Below, piece after piece: positions 52,397-61,249 of a stretch of 64,000 nt of DNA. Both the position numbers and the translations under genes were made by a program. The stretch is from DTU052 sp050951725 (GTDB lineage: Bacteria; Bacillota; Syntrophomonadia; Syntrophomonadales; DTU052), in assembly GCA_050951725.1 (NCBI GenBank), contig JBMNJO010000024.1, forward strand, positions 124,001-188,000. Reading direction: 5' to 3'. How positions within the stretch are numbered: position 1 is the stretch's first letter; each line of letters begins with the position of its first letter. The notes under the pieces are model-generated. The model was not told where the DNA came from and did no database searches. It worked only from the letters and a program-made list of their open reading frames with translations.

Positions 52397-53272
52397 ATGT
52401 TTGGGGAGAGGTACTTCTATATTGTCAAGCCCCTTTTGGGCCTGATGATGGTTGTATTAATTCTGGCGATGTTTATCTGGCTGAGGACCAGCCTTAGCCC
52501 GAAACAGGTGGTCTTTAACTGCTCCCGGTTTTTGTCCCGGGAGAACACCAACTTTAAAACCAGGAACTATGAACAACTAAAAACAGAGCACTTTTTGATT
52601 AAATATGGTGAAGTAAATCGTGACAACGCTCCGATCGTCGCAGAGGCTGCGGAGGAGATATATGAGCCGGTTGTGAGGATGTTTAATTTTGAACCGTCAA
52701 AACCAACCATGGTGGTTATGTACCCAGATTCAGCAAGTCTGGCGGAAGCCTTTGGCTGGGATAGGGCTGAAAGAGCGATGGGAGTTTATTGGGCCGGTAC
52801 TATTCGTATTTTAAATCCGGATGAGTGGATTATCGAAGGCGATAAAAGGCAAACATTCATAAGAGAAGGTCCTATGGCTCACGAATTTGCACACCTGCTG
52901 GTAGACTGTTTAACCCTGGGAAACTATCCTCGCTGGTACACTGAAGGTGTTGCCCAGTATGTTGAGAAGAAGATTACCGGATTTGAATTATTCAACCCGG
53001 CGAAGTATAATAATCAATCAGTGGAATACTATGATTTTGCGACTTTGGAACAGAACTTCGATCAGTTGGTTCAAGGCATAGCCTATGGACAGAGTCTCCA
53101 GGCCACCGAACTGATTGCTGAACGATATGGTGAGGATAAGGTGTTTGCCATTCTTGGTTACCTGGGGCAGGGTTATGACATGAAAGAATCTTTTGCTAAA
53201 GCAACTGGAGAATCATTCGATGAATTTGAATATGATTTGCTTGCGATACAGCGGCTTGATATTGCTGTATAG
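52397..53272 (+). CDS. Peptidase MA family metallohydrolase
   Basis: 291 residues. N-terminal membrane helix (about 9-30), then a gluzincin domain with HEFAH (zinc and catalytic residues, about 157-161) and the downstream Glu in YPRWYTEGVAQYVE (about 180-193). Outward-facing protease of unknown substrate. ATG with GGAAGGAGG upstream; murA follows 27 bp later. Confidence 0.88.
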   Translation: MFGERYFYIVKPLLGLMMVVLILAMFIWLRTSLSPKQVVFNCSRFLSRENTNFKTRNYEQLKTEHFLIKYGEVNRDNAPIVAEAAEEIYEPVVRMFNFEPSKPTMVVMYPDSASLAEAFGWDRAERAMGVYWAGTIRILNPDEWIIEGDKRQTFIREGPMAHEFAHLLVDCLTLGNYPRWYTEGVAQYVEKKITGFELFNPAKYNNQSVEYYDFATLEQNFDQLVQGIAYGQSLQATELIAERYGEDKVFAILGYLGQGYDMKESFAKATGESFDEFEYDLLAIQRLDIAV

Positions 53273-53299
53273 ATGCACCATGGGTGAGGAGGTTAATAA

Positions 53300-54550
53300 A
53301 TGCGAGACTCCCTGGTCATTGAAGGCGGACAACGCGTAGAAGGAAAAGTAAGAGTCAGTGGAGCCAAAAATGCCAGTCTGGTGATAATTGCTGCCAGCAT
53401 ATTGGCCCGGGGGCGGACGGAATTGGAGAATGTCCCCAGGATCAAAGATGTTGAGGTTTTGTTGGATATCCTAACGAATCAGGGATGTAAAACGGAATGG
53501 ACCGGTGATGGGGTATTAGCCATTGAAGTGCCGGATAATGTTATACCCGAAAGCCCATATGATCTTTCCAAGAAGCTGCGGGCTTCAAACCTGTTATTAG
53601 GATCTCTCTTAGGACGAAAACGAGAAGCCAGGATAAGTATGCCTGGCGGGTGTGATATAGGTTCACGACCCATGGACCTGCATTTAAAGGGTCTGCAGGC
53701 TTTAGGGGCCAAAGTGAATTTGGAACATGGTTATATTGAGGCTACAGCCGCCAACCTTCAAGGGGGGCGGGTTTATCTTGATTTCCCCAGTGTCGGGGCT
53801 ACCGAGAACATTATGATGCTGGCGTCGGTAACTTCGGGTACGACTATAATTGATAATGCCGCTAAAGAGCCGGAGATAGTGGATTTGGCAAACTTCCTGA
53901 GCGCCATGGGTGCCAGGATCAGGGGTGCTGGTACCGATCTGATAAAGATTGAAGGTGCGGAAAAACTAAGAGCGGTTCGTTATGCGGTGATACCGGATCG
54001 AATAGAAGCCGGGACCTATATGGCAGCCGCGACCGTTACCGGCGGGGATGTCCTGGTAGAAAACGTGATTCCCACTCACCTTTTGCCTATTAAGGCTAAG
54101 TTGGAGGAGACTGGGGCTCGGATAACCCAAATCAATGGAGGTATTCGGGTACAGGGAACCGGTCGCATACTTCCGGTGGATATCAAGACACTGCCCTATC
54201 CGGGGTTTCCTACCGACATGCAGTCACAGATGCTGGCCATACTGACCATTGCTGAAGGGACCAGTGTGATTGTGGAAAACGTTTTTGACAATCGCTTTCA
54301 AATGGTCGATGAGCTCAAGAGAATGGGAGCTAAGATTAAGGTAGAAGGACATACAGCGGTAGTTGAAGGTGTTAAACAGCTTCATGGTGCCCGGGTAAAA
54401 GCTACTGATCTTAGGGCGGGTGCCGCCTTGATCCTGGCAGGGTTGATTGCCCGCGGTCAGACCGTAATCGAAAATGCTCATTATATATTCAGGGGATACG
54501 AGGATATCGAACAGAAATTGACCGGACTGGGAGTAAAAATAATCTCCTGA
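53300..54550 (+). CDS. murA: UDP-N-acetylglucosamine 1-carboxyvinyltransferase
   Basis: 416 residues. First committed step of peptidoglycan synthesis. RVSGAKNASLVIIAASILA at the start, catalytic Cys in MPGGCDIGSRPMDLHLKGL (about residue 117), and PYPGFPTDMQSQMLA. The stop codon lies inside the terminator stem. Firmicutes often have two murA paralogues; which one this is cannot be told here. Confidence 0.96.
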   Translation: MRDSLVIEGGQRVEGKVRVSGAKNASLVIIAASILARGRTELENVPRIKDVEVLLDILTNQGCKTEWTGDGVLAIEVPDNVIPESPYDLSKKLRASNLLLGSLLGRKREARISMPGGCDIGSRPMDLHLKGLQALGAKVNLEHGYIEATAANLQGGRVYLDFPSVGATENIMMLASVTSGTTIIDNAAKEPEIVDLANFLSAMGARIRGAGTDLIKIEGAEKLRAVRYAVIPDRIEAGTYMAAATVTGGDVLVENVIPTHLLPIKAKLEETGARITQINGGIRVQGTGRILPVDIKTLPYPGFPTDMQSQMLAILTIAEGTSVIVENVFDNRFQMVDELKRMGAKIKVEGHTAVVEGVKQLHGARVKATDLRAGAALILAGLIARGQTVIENAHYIFRGYEDIEQKLTGLGVKIIS

Positions 54551-54575
54551 CAGAGGGTGTCAGGAGATTATTTTT
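54541..54575 (+). terminator. Terminator overlapping the murA stop codon
   Basis: AATCTCCTGACA, GAGGG loop, TGTCAGGAGATT, then ATTTTTG. The murA TGA (54548-54550) is within the 5' arm. Confidence 0.9.
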
Positions 54576-54626
54576 GAACATGGTTACTTTTTTATGGGGT
54601 ACACAGTATAGATTGAATTACAGTTA

Positions 54627-55379
54627 CTAGCCCGTGATCCGCGGGATAGTAACTGTGACTATAGTGCCTTTGTTTTTTGCGCGGTAATAGTCAATGTTAC
54701 CTCCCAGATTTTTAACCATATGCTCACAAATGGCCAACCTGAAACCGGGGTTTAACTGATTCCCTTCACGGCTCCGCATTTCCATATCAACTGCCCCACT
54801 GTCTGTAACCTGCAGTGTTGCCATGCTTTTATTGGACACGGTACGAATAGTCAGAATCCCCCCTTCTGGCATAGCATGGAGAGAATTCAATATTAACTGA
54901 TTAACCAGGGTGGCAATCCTTTCAGAATCGGCAATAACATTGACTGGTGATCTGTCCAGATAGAGTTCGACCCAAACCCCTTGTTGACGGGCTATTACCT
55001 CGGTACCGGGAAAGAGCTCTGCGACTACCTGGTTCAGGTTTATCCGTTCAGGTTTAGGCCGGTAATTGTGGGAGAAAATCATCAGGTCCTGCAGGGTCCT
55101 TTCAATGCCTGATACCTCATCAAGGATCAGATCCCAGGGAATGTCCTGCGGGTTATCCCTATAGAGTTGAACAAAACCTTTTACAACCGTTAGAGGATTT
55201 CTCACCCGGTGGGCGGTCTCTTCTACCAGGTACGATATAAAATTATCGTTGCCAGGCAGGGCAACATCAGTATCCTTTGGTTCTTGACTTATCGTTAATA
55301 AACCACCAGAAACGCAGTTGGCCGAAGTAAATGGCAAATTATGGCAGGCGGCATTTGCTTCGTTTGACATGCGGTGCAA
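54627..55379 (-). CDS. Sensor-less histidine kinase, degenerate ATP-binding boxes
   Basis: 250 residues, no membrane segment. H-box AHRVRNPLTVVKGFVQLYRD (about residues 55-75) resembles sporulation kinases; N-box LVNQLILNSLHAMPEGG is present. The G1 box reads TDSGAVDME instead of DTGxGI, and G2 reads GFRLAICEHMV with no GxGxG. Phosphotransfer activity is therefore doubtful; it may act as a phosphotransferase (Spo0B-like) or scaffold. TTG start with GAGAGG upstream. Opposite to its neighbours. Confidence 0.82.
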   Translation of the reverse strand: MHRMSNEANAACHNLPFTSANCVSGGLLTISQEPKDTDVALPGNDNFISYLVEETAHRVRNPLTVVKGFVQLYRDNPQDIPWDLILDEVSGIERTLQDLMIFSHNYRPKPERINLNQVVAELFPGTEVIARQQGVWVELYLDRSPVNVIADSERIATLVNQLILNSLHAMPEGGILTIRTVSNKSMATLQVTDSGAVDMEMRSREGNQLNPGFRLAICEHMVKNLGGNIDYYRAKNKGTIVTVTIPRITG

Positions 55380-55595
55380 GATTTCCTCTCTCCTTTACAT
55401 CAACCTCAAAGACATCCAACATCTACCATCATATTCCACCAACAATGGAGCTAATCCTTTAGCGAACCATGACTATTTTTGCGGTAATCGGTTCACTAAT
55501 TGCTCGAATAATGAAGGAAAGTTGCTGTATACCGAACCGTCCAGTACATATTAGCCTACCGTCATTAGAATACTAATTGAGACGGAGGTGACGAA

Positions 55596-56669
55596 GTGAA
55601 ACGAGCAATCATCATTGTTTTGGCTGCCATACTGCTGGTGGCCACCGGCTTTTTGTCAGCGCAATTTGTTGAACCGCTTTTTGCTGATCGTGAATCCAGC
55701 CAGGCAACAGCCGCCAACGGTGGATCGGTTGTCCAGACGGCCCGGGACCTTAGCCCATCCGTAGTGAGCATAGTAAGCTATGGCGAGGTAGGAGATTTTT
55801 TTTCACAAAGAACAGTTAAAAAGAACGGTTCCGGGGTAGTAATTGATCCTTCCGGTTATATCGTGACCAACAACCATGTTATCGAAAATGCTGATCGTAT
55901 TCAGGTTTCTTTTCACAACGGAAAACAGAAGACCGCGAAACTGGTGGGAAAAGATCAGAGGACTGATCTGGCGCTCCTCAAGGTATCGGGTGTTAAAGTG
56001 ACTACGGCTGATTTTGGTGATTCTGATGATTTGGTGGTCGGACAGGAAGTAGTGGCTATTGGCAACCCAATGGGCGCGGAATTTGCACGCTCGGTAACTG
56101 TCGGGGTTGTAAGCGGCTTGAACCGGGTTCTTACTACGGAACAGGGATTTGTATTCCGCCTGATTCAGACTGATGCCGCTATAAACCCAGGCAACTCGGG
56201 GGGCGCACTGTGCAACCTGGCAGGCGAGGTTATCGGCATTAATACGGTAAAGATTTCGGCATCCGGTTTTGAAGGCATGGGATTTGCCATTCCGTCCAAT
56301 CAGGTAGTGGAGGTCGTGAATGATTTGCGTACCAAGGGACGGGTTGAGCGTCCAGTAGCCGGGCTGGAGGTGGTTAATGAGCTGACTTCCGAGGTGGCAA
56401 CCTATTACAATCTCCCCGTAGACTATGGGGTAGCGGTCAAGCCCATCAAGGGGGGACCGGCTGAAAAAGCCGGGCTTAGAGATTACGATATAATCCAGGC
56501 AGTTAACGGGAAAAAGGTTCAAAATGCTTATGACTTGCAGGAGTGTATGTTTAATTGCAAGGTAGGAGATCAGGCAACGGTTACTGTCACGCGATTAGCC
56601 AGAGGGCCGGGGCAGAAGCTGAAGAACTTCCACTGCAAGGTTACACTCTGCAGTGATGGAGAAAACTGA
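55596..56669 (+). CDS. htrA: HtrA/DegP-like serine protease
   Basis: 357 residues. Membrane anchor about 4-24, trypsin-like domain with catalytic His in IVTNNHVIENADR, Asp in DQRTDLALLKV and Ser in NPGNSGGALCNL, then one C-terminal PDZ domain (about 260-345). Extracytoplasmic quality-control protease. GTG start with GGAGG upstream. Confidence 0.95.
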   Translation: MKRAIIIVLAAILLVATGFLSAQFVEPLFADRESSQATAANGGSVVQTARDLSPSVVSIVSYGEVGDFFSQRTVKKNGSGVVIDPSGYIVTNNHVIENADRIQVSFHNGKQKTAKLVGKDQRTDLALLKVSGVKVTTADFGDSDDLVVGQEVVAIGNPMGAEFARSVTVGVVSGLNRVLTTEQGFVFRLIQTDAAINPGNSGGALCNLAGEVIGINTVKISASGFEGMGFAIPSNQVVEVVNDLRTKGRVERPVAGLEVVNELTSEVATYYNLPVDYGVAVKPIKGGPAEKAGLRDYDIIQAVNGKKVQNAYDLQECMFNCKVGDQATVTVTRLARGPGQKLKNFHCKVTLCSDGEN

Positions 56670-57023
56670 GCCGGGGGCTGTATGGAGCCGGATTGACTCG
56701 AAGGTTGCGTGGTATCGGTTTTCTCCTGTTCACCGCAAATTCAAGGCGGAACCGGTTTTATCTCGAGGGTGCCGAGCGATCGGACATACTCAATAAAGGA
56801 ACAGCAAAAAACATGAGAGGCAGCTTCCCTGCCTCTTTAATTTTATGAGACAATTAACTGGTATCGGCTGTACGTTTGGCAGGCTCTTGTTTTTAATTGG
56901 GGAGACGGGCAAATAGTGTTGCTCATGCGGAGTTTGGCTGCGAAAACTTAGCCGCCAAATCAGCGAAATATGATTTTCAGCATCGGAATCATTATTGATC
57001 GTCTGTTCGAGGTGTATGTAAAT
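56670..57023. other. Intergenic stretch between htrA and rlmH
   Basis: 354 bp with no supported gene. It holds a terminator at 56817-56843 and AT-rich sequence upstream of rlmH; an in-frame extension of rlmH to 56970 has no ribosome-binding site. Confidence 0.5.
56817..56843 (+). terminator. Terminator after htrA
   Basis: GAGGCAG, short loop, CTGCCTC then TTTAATTTTA. Confidence 0.82.
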
Positions 57024-57503
57024 ATGCGCTTTCTTGTTATTTCTGTAGGCAAAGTGCGCGAGCCGTATCTCAATACCGGGGTCAAGGATTTTCTGACCCG
57101 GTTACGTCCTTATGTAAGTGTTGAATATATTGAGGGTCTGGAGCAGAAAACCCCGCCCAATCCCTCCCCGGCACAGGTTGATGCTGTATTGAGCAAGGAA
57201 GGACAAAAGGTTCTATCCTTGCTGAAGGAGGGTGACTACCTGATCGCTCTTGATTCCAAAGGCCAGTCAATGACCTCCGAAGCCCTGGCGGCAAGAGTTG
57301 AAGATCTCATAAACTATGGCCACTCACGGTTAGTGTTCGTTGTCGGCGGTTCCCACGGCCTTACCTTACAGCTGCTTAAACGGGCTGACCTGGTCCTATC
57401 TTTTTCGCCTTTGACCTTCCCCCATCAACTGGCGGTCCTTATGCTGCTGGAGCAGATTTATCGCAGTTTCAAGATAATCCGCAACGAGCCCTACCACAAG
57501 TGA
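57024..57503 (+). CDS. rlmH: 23S rRNA (pseudouridine1915-N3)-methyltransferase RlmH
   Basis: 159 residues, the exact family length. SPOUT methyltransferase with LIALDSKGQSMTSEALAARV, FVVGGSHGL and SFSPLTFPHQLAVLMLLEQI (knot region), ending in NEPYHK. GAGGTG precedes the ATG. Frequent neighbour of htrA in Firmicutes. Confidence 0.97.
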   Translation: MRFLVISVGKVREPYLNTGVKDFLTRLRPYVSVEYIEGLEQKTPPNPSPAQVDAVLSKEGQKVLSLLKEGDYLIALDSKGQSMTSEALAARVEDLINYGHSRLVFVVGGSHGLTLQLLKRADLVLSFSPLTFPHQLAVLMLLEQIYRSFKIIRNEPYHK

Positions 57504-57572
57504 GCGGCTTTTAGTTTACTTAAGAAAGATTTGATCGGAATTAAGCTTTCCTTAAACTTGGATATACCCGCT

Positions 57573-57584
57573 GGATGCTATAAT
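57573..57584 (+). promoter_or_regulatory. Extended -10 promoter upstream of the 58-aa gene
   Basis: GGATGCTATAAT ends in a TG-extended TATAAT at 57579-57584; the -35 (TTGGAT, 15-bp spacing) is poor. It lies 40 bp before the GTG. Confidence 0.5.
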
Positions 57585-57623
57585 TGTCGAAAAGACAAGT
57601 ACTGGTTCAAGGGGGCCTAACAA

Positions 57624-57800
57624 GTGGAATTCAAAATCAAGATAGTTGAAAATGATGTAGAGTATTCGATCTATCAGAGACCGACTGGCCTGGTAATAAG
57701 TGTTTCTAATGGAGAAGAAGACAAAACCATTGAAATCTTGTCGGATAAACTGCTGGACGCGAAAAAGAAACCCCGCGGTATCGGCATAATACTGGGATGA
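57624..57800 (+). CDS. Small protein of unknown function (58 aa)
   Basis: 58 residues starting VEFKIKIVENDVEYSIYQRP and ending KPRGIGIILG, a beta-strand-rich pattern with no family recognised. GTG start, AGGGGG upstream, a plausible promoter and a normal stop. It converges on the response-regulator gene, 18 bp away. Confidence 0.6.
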   Translation: MEFKIKIVENDVEYSIYQRPTGLVISVSNGEEDKTIEILSDKLLDAKKKPRGIGIILG

Positions 57801-57818
57801 AAGAGTATAAACCGGGTA

Positions 57819-58520
57819 TTATTCTTGTTGCCCATTGAAAAGGTATCCAACGCCCCTGATAGTCTGTATGCGAACCGGGCGGGCAGGGTTATCCTCGATT
57901 TTTTTTCGTATATTGCTGATATGAACCATGACGGTGCGGTAGTCGCCGAAACTTTCGGCATCCCAGATTTCCTGGTACAGATCTTCACTGCCGAATACCG
58001 TGTTTGGGTTTTGCGCCAGCAAGGCTAATAGCCTGAACTCTTTGGGCGACAGCTCAATCGGTTGACCATTCACTTCTACGGAATGACTTGAAAGATCTAT
58101 GGTTAGACCCGGATATTTTAGCGTGTTATGGGAGTTGTTAGAGTTGTGTAATATGCGGTTTCTGCGCAAATGAGCCTTTACCCGGGCAATTAACTCCACG
58201 GGGGCAAATGGTTTGCTCATGTAATCGTCACCCCCGGCGGTAAGTCCCATGGACTTATCTAATGGCTCTCCTTTACAGCTTAAAAAAATCACCGGGGTAT
58301 TAAGGGTTTTGCGGATCTCCTGACAGACCTCAATACCGTCTAATCCGGGGAGCATCATATCCAGAATGATCAAATCCGGATTGGCAGTTTGAGCGGAGTA
58401 TACAGCCTGGTGGCCATCCGATGCCGATATTATACGATAACCTTCTTTTTCCAGATACAGGGTTATAACTTCTCTAATATCCTCGTCATCGTCAACTATC
58501 AGTATGGTTTCGCCTGCCAA
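57819..58520 (-). CDS. OmpR-family response regulator
   Basis: 233 residues. Receiver domain (about 1-120) with DDDED acidic pocket, phosphoacceptor Asp in LIILDMMLPGLDG, Ser in FLSCKGEP and Lys in YMSKPFAPVE; C-terminal winged-helix DNA-binding domain (about 135-233, PKEFRLLALLAQNPNTVFGS, VRIQTIRGVGYLF). TTG start with GGGAGG upstream. 18 bp downstream of its kinase. Confidence 0.95.
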   Translation of the reverse strand: MAGETILIVDDDEDIREVITLYLEKEGYRIISASDGHQAVYSAQTANPDLIILDMMLPGLDGIEVCQEIRKTLNTPVIFLSCKGEPLDKSMGLTAGGDDYMSKPFAPVELIARVKAHLRRNRILHNSNNSHNTLKYPGLTIDLSSHSVEVNGQPIELSPKEFRLLALLAQNPNTVFGSEDLYQEIWDAESFGDYRTVMVHISNIRKKIEDNPARPVRIQTIRGVGYLFNGQQE

Positions 58521-58538
58521 TATTAAATCTACCTCCCA

Positions 58539-60680
58539 TCAGCTGTTGTCAATCATATGGAGTGGCAGGGTGAAGAAAACCCGGGTGCCTTTACCCAATT
58601 CACTGTCTACCCGGATATTACCGCCATGGTATTCAACAATCTCTTTCACAATGGCCAGACCTAAACCCTTGCCCTTATAATTGGCCTGCCGGGATTTGGT
58701 CGCCTTGTAAAAACGTTCGAAAATGTGACTGAGGTCTTCCGGAGGAATCCCTATACCGGTGTCGGAAACTTCAATCAGGAGCTCATTCCTGTCGCTGGTC
58801 AAGGCAAAGTTCAGGTCAATGCTGCCTTCTTCGGGAGTATACTTAATTGCATTGCTGAACAGGTTTGTAAAAACGCGATCGATTTGTTCCATGTCAACCA
58901 TTACCTGCGGTTGGTCAATCCTGTTGGCTGTGTCTTCACCAGCAGTGAAATCATTTGTTCGGAAAGTTATATTGGCAGACCTTAAATCAAGGCTTGATTT
59001 TTCCGTTACGTTTTTAATAAATGATTTTAGTGGAACCGGTCGGCAGTTAAGTTTAAGCTGCCGGGATTCCAACTGGGAAAGGTTCGTTAACTCCTGCACC
59101 ATGTAATTAATACTTGAAACCCGGTCGATTACCCTCTTTAAGTACTTCTTCTGCTGTTCCGGCTCGCTTACTATTCCGTCCAGTATGGCCTCTACATAGC
59201 CCTGGATTGAGGTTAAGGGAGTACGTAAATCATGGGATATATTCTGCAAAAACTGCTGGCGGGATTTTTCTAACCTGGAGACGGCCTGATAAGCTATTTC
59301 CAGTTCCATTTTTGAAGTTTCCAACTCTTGGGTCCGCTCTCTTACCCTTTCCTCCAAGCCCTCATTAAGCAGCCGGAGCTCTCCGGTCATTGATTCCACT
59401 TTGGCGAAGCTCTTTGAATATTTCTGCGCCAATACCAGGGCCTGGGCGAATACAAATATGAGCAACCCGCAGGAAGATAGATTACTTCGTGTAATGATAC
59501 TCCGCAGGAATGAAGAGTTAGCGTCATTAAAAACAATACTCAAAAACGCAATATCATTAAGGGCCAGTATACTAAGCGCCGTAGCCCCGACTCCGATAAG
59601 GTAAGCACCTTCCCTCTTATTCAGGCATGCGGAGAATACAATAATTATTACGTACGGAATAACTATTAAGGTGAACAATTGATAAATGGGGTTAAACAGG
59701 GTAAATATCCTTGCCGGTGTCAGCAAGACCAGGAGGGCAAAGGCAAATCCGAAAATCTGTATAAAGCGATTGGCCTTCCCCGAGACTTCATTGGGGAATA
59801 CTGACTTCAGAAACAGAAAAATCAGCGGTGGCCCTAGGTAGAAAGCCAGGGTTTGTATTTTATGAGCTATTTCCCAGCTGAAATCAGGAAAAAGGCAGAT
59901 AAGATATCGCTCACCGACCAACAAAGTCCGGAGGGCAATCAGTACGGAATAGATACCAAAATACAGGGTTGACTTGTCTCTGGTTCTGAATATGTAAAGA
60001 GCAAAATGATAGAATCCGATTATGAAAAGGCATCCAAAGATAAAGAGCTCGAGGGCCAGGTTACTGGTGCGAAGATGGCTGATCTGCGCCTCCGACCCCA
60101 ATACCAGTCTTTCCAGGACTCCACCGCTGCGATGATAATAATTTGATACTTGAAGGACTATGTCCAGGGTATTTGTATCTGGTTTGAAATACTCTACCTG
60201 GGGCAAATACTGGGGAACCATCTGGTCTCTATTAGTACCAACCTTACCATTGGATGCAATTAATTCGCCGTTGACCCAGAGGTTGTAAGCTGTAAATATT
60301 CGAGGAAGTTTAAGCCCCAGAAGCTGATCACCCGTTATATTTACCTGTAATCGATAGGTTGCATAACCTTCACCCGAAAGGGCTTCTCCATTGATTGTAT
60401 ATTTGTTCCAGGAACTGGGGATCGGTATATAATTTCTGTTTGGGTTTGAGTTGTTCGTATTGAAGTCTTGAGGGGTTAAGAGTTCCTGCCAATAAAACTC
60501 CCATTGACCGTCCAGATTGACCATGCCATCCTGCTCCCAATTCCAACCGGATAAATCCAGAACACCCTCAACAGCCAGGGGTTTGTCCTTGCCGGTTACC
60601 GGAGTCAAATTATGAGTTAACATGAAAGTAGAAATACAAAGGACAATAATGATGGCTATTATTAAGAGCTGTTTTTTCAC
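58539..60680 (-). CDS. 7TMR-DISM sensor histidine kinase
   Basis: 713 residues. N-terminal membrane segment, 7TMR-DISM extracellular beta domain (about 40-195, WQEL..P and WVNGELIASNGKVG), seven membrane helices (about 205-425), coiled coil, HisKA with ISHDLRTPLTSIQGYVEAIL (about 485), and HATPase with N-box NLFSNAIKYTP, G1 SDTGIGIPPEDLSHIFERF and G2 GKGLGLAIVKEI. Intact kinase, presumably sensing a sugar-like or wall-derived ligand, paired with the regulator after it. Confidence 0.95.
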   Translation of the reverse strand: MKKQLLIIAIIIVLCISTFMLTHNLTPVTGKDKPLAVEGVLDLSGWNWEQDGMVNLDGQWEFYWQELLTPQDFNTNNSNPNRNYIPIPSSWNKYTINGEALSGEGYATYRLQVNITGDQLLGLKLPRIFTAYNLWVNGELIASNGKVGTNRDQMVPQYLPQVEYFKPDTNTLDIVLQVSNYYHRSGGVLERLVLGSEAQISHLRTSNLALELFIFGCLFIIGFYHFALYIFRTRDKSTLYFGIYSVLIALRTLLVGERYLICLFPDFSWEIAHKIQTLAFYLGPPLIFLFLKSVFPNEVSGKANRFIQIFGFAFALLVLLTPARIFTLFNPIYQLFTLIVIPYVIIIVFSACLNKREGAYLIGVGATALSILALNDIAFLSIVFNDANSSFLRSIITRSNLSSCGLLIFVFAQALVLAQKYSKSFAKVESMTGELRLLNEGLEERVRERTQELETSKMELEIAYQAVSRLEKSRQQFLQNISHDLRTPLTSIQGYVEAILDGIVSEPEQQKKYLKRVIDRVSSINYMVQELTNLSQLESRQLKLNCRPVPLKSFIKNVTEKSSLDLRSANITFRTNDFTAGEDTANRIDQPQVMVDMEQIDRVFTNLFSNAIKYTPEEGSIDLNFALTSDRNELLIEVSDTGIGIPPEDLSHIFERFYKATKSRQANYKGKGLGLAIVKEIVEYHGGNIRVDSELGKGTRVFFTLPLHMIDNS

Positions 60681-60750
60681 ATCAGTAACCTCCGTGTAGG
60701 GCGAAACCGAGTCAAATATTGATTCCCCTGCGAAAAGTAATAATTCGTTG

Positions 60751-60960
60751 GTTTAAATGCATAAATATTCGTCGCTAGACTTCGCATGATGCAACACCAC
60801 CTGCTTGTCTCACGACGAAAGGGGTACCGGGCCAATTCACGTCCATGTTCAGTGGCCCTCTCGCCCCGTCCATGGGGCTCGCCCCCTTTCGTCGTTCGCC
60901 TTCGCAGGGTGTTGCTACCATGCTACGTCAACTGGCTCCTTAATATTTATGCATTCAAAC
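60751..60960. repeat. 210-bp long inverted-repeat (MITE-like) element
   Basis: The ends are GTTTAAATGCATAAATATT (60751-60769) and AATATTTATGCATTCAAAC (60942-60960), reverse complements at 18 of 19 positions. Inner parts continue the symmetry: GCATGATGCAACACC with GGTGTTGCTACCATGC, and CGACGAAAGGGG with CCCCTTTCGTCG. No coding frame or transposase; no clear target duplication. It is within a 407-bp gap between the kinase gene and the SLH gene. Confidence 0.75.
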
Positions 60961-61087
60961 AGCATAATTTGGGGTTTTCGCGGTGGAATCAGTATTAAAT
61001 CGGCAAGACTTCCTCAAACCTGTCGCCAAAATACGACTTCAACCTCTATAAGTATAATTGATTGGTGCCAGTAATTGGGGCGATAAA

Positions 61088-61249
61088 ATGGACAGGGAAG
61101 GTAAATTCATAAAGATTGGTGCGGATGCTTTTCACCGGGTAGGATTTATTAAAGGAAAGGAGAAGCTAACTAATATATACAGATTTTGCCGGGATTTGTT
61201 CTTTGTCAGCCAGAGTATTTGTAGGCGGGTAACGGAGGTAAAGGTATGA
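61088..61249 (+). CDS. Small protein of unknown function upstream of the SLH gene
   Basis: 53 residues, MDREGKFIKIGADAFHRVGF then a basic half with two Cys. GGGG 7 bp before ATG; its stop overlaps the next start (ATGA). Compact coupling supports a real gene, but no family was recognised. Confidence 0.5.
   Translation: MDREGKFIKIGADAFHRVGFIKGKEKLTNIYRFCRDLFFVSQSICRRVTEVKV

Noticed and set aside
60786..61074. Reading frames within the inverted-repeat region
   Set aside because: They arise from the palindromic sequence and show no protein-family pattern.
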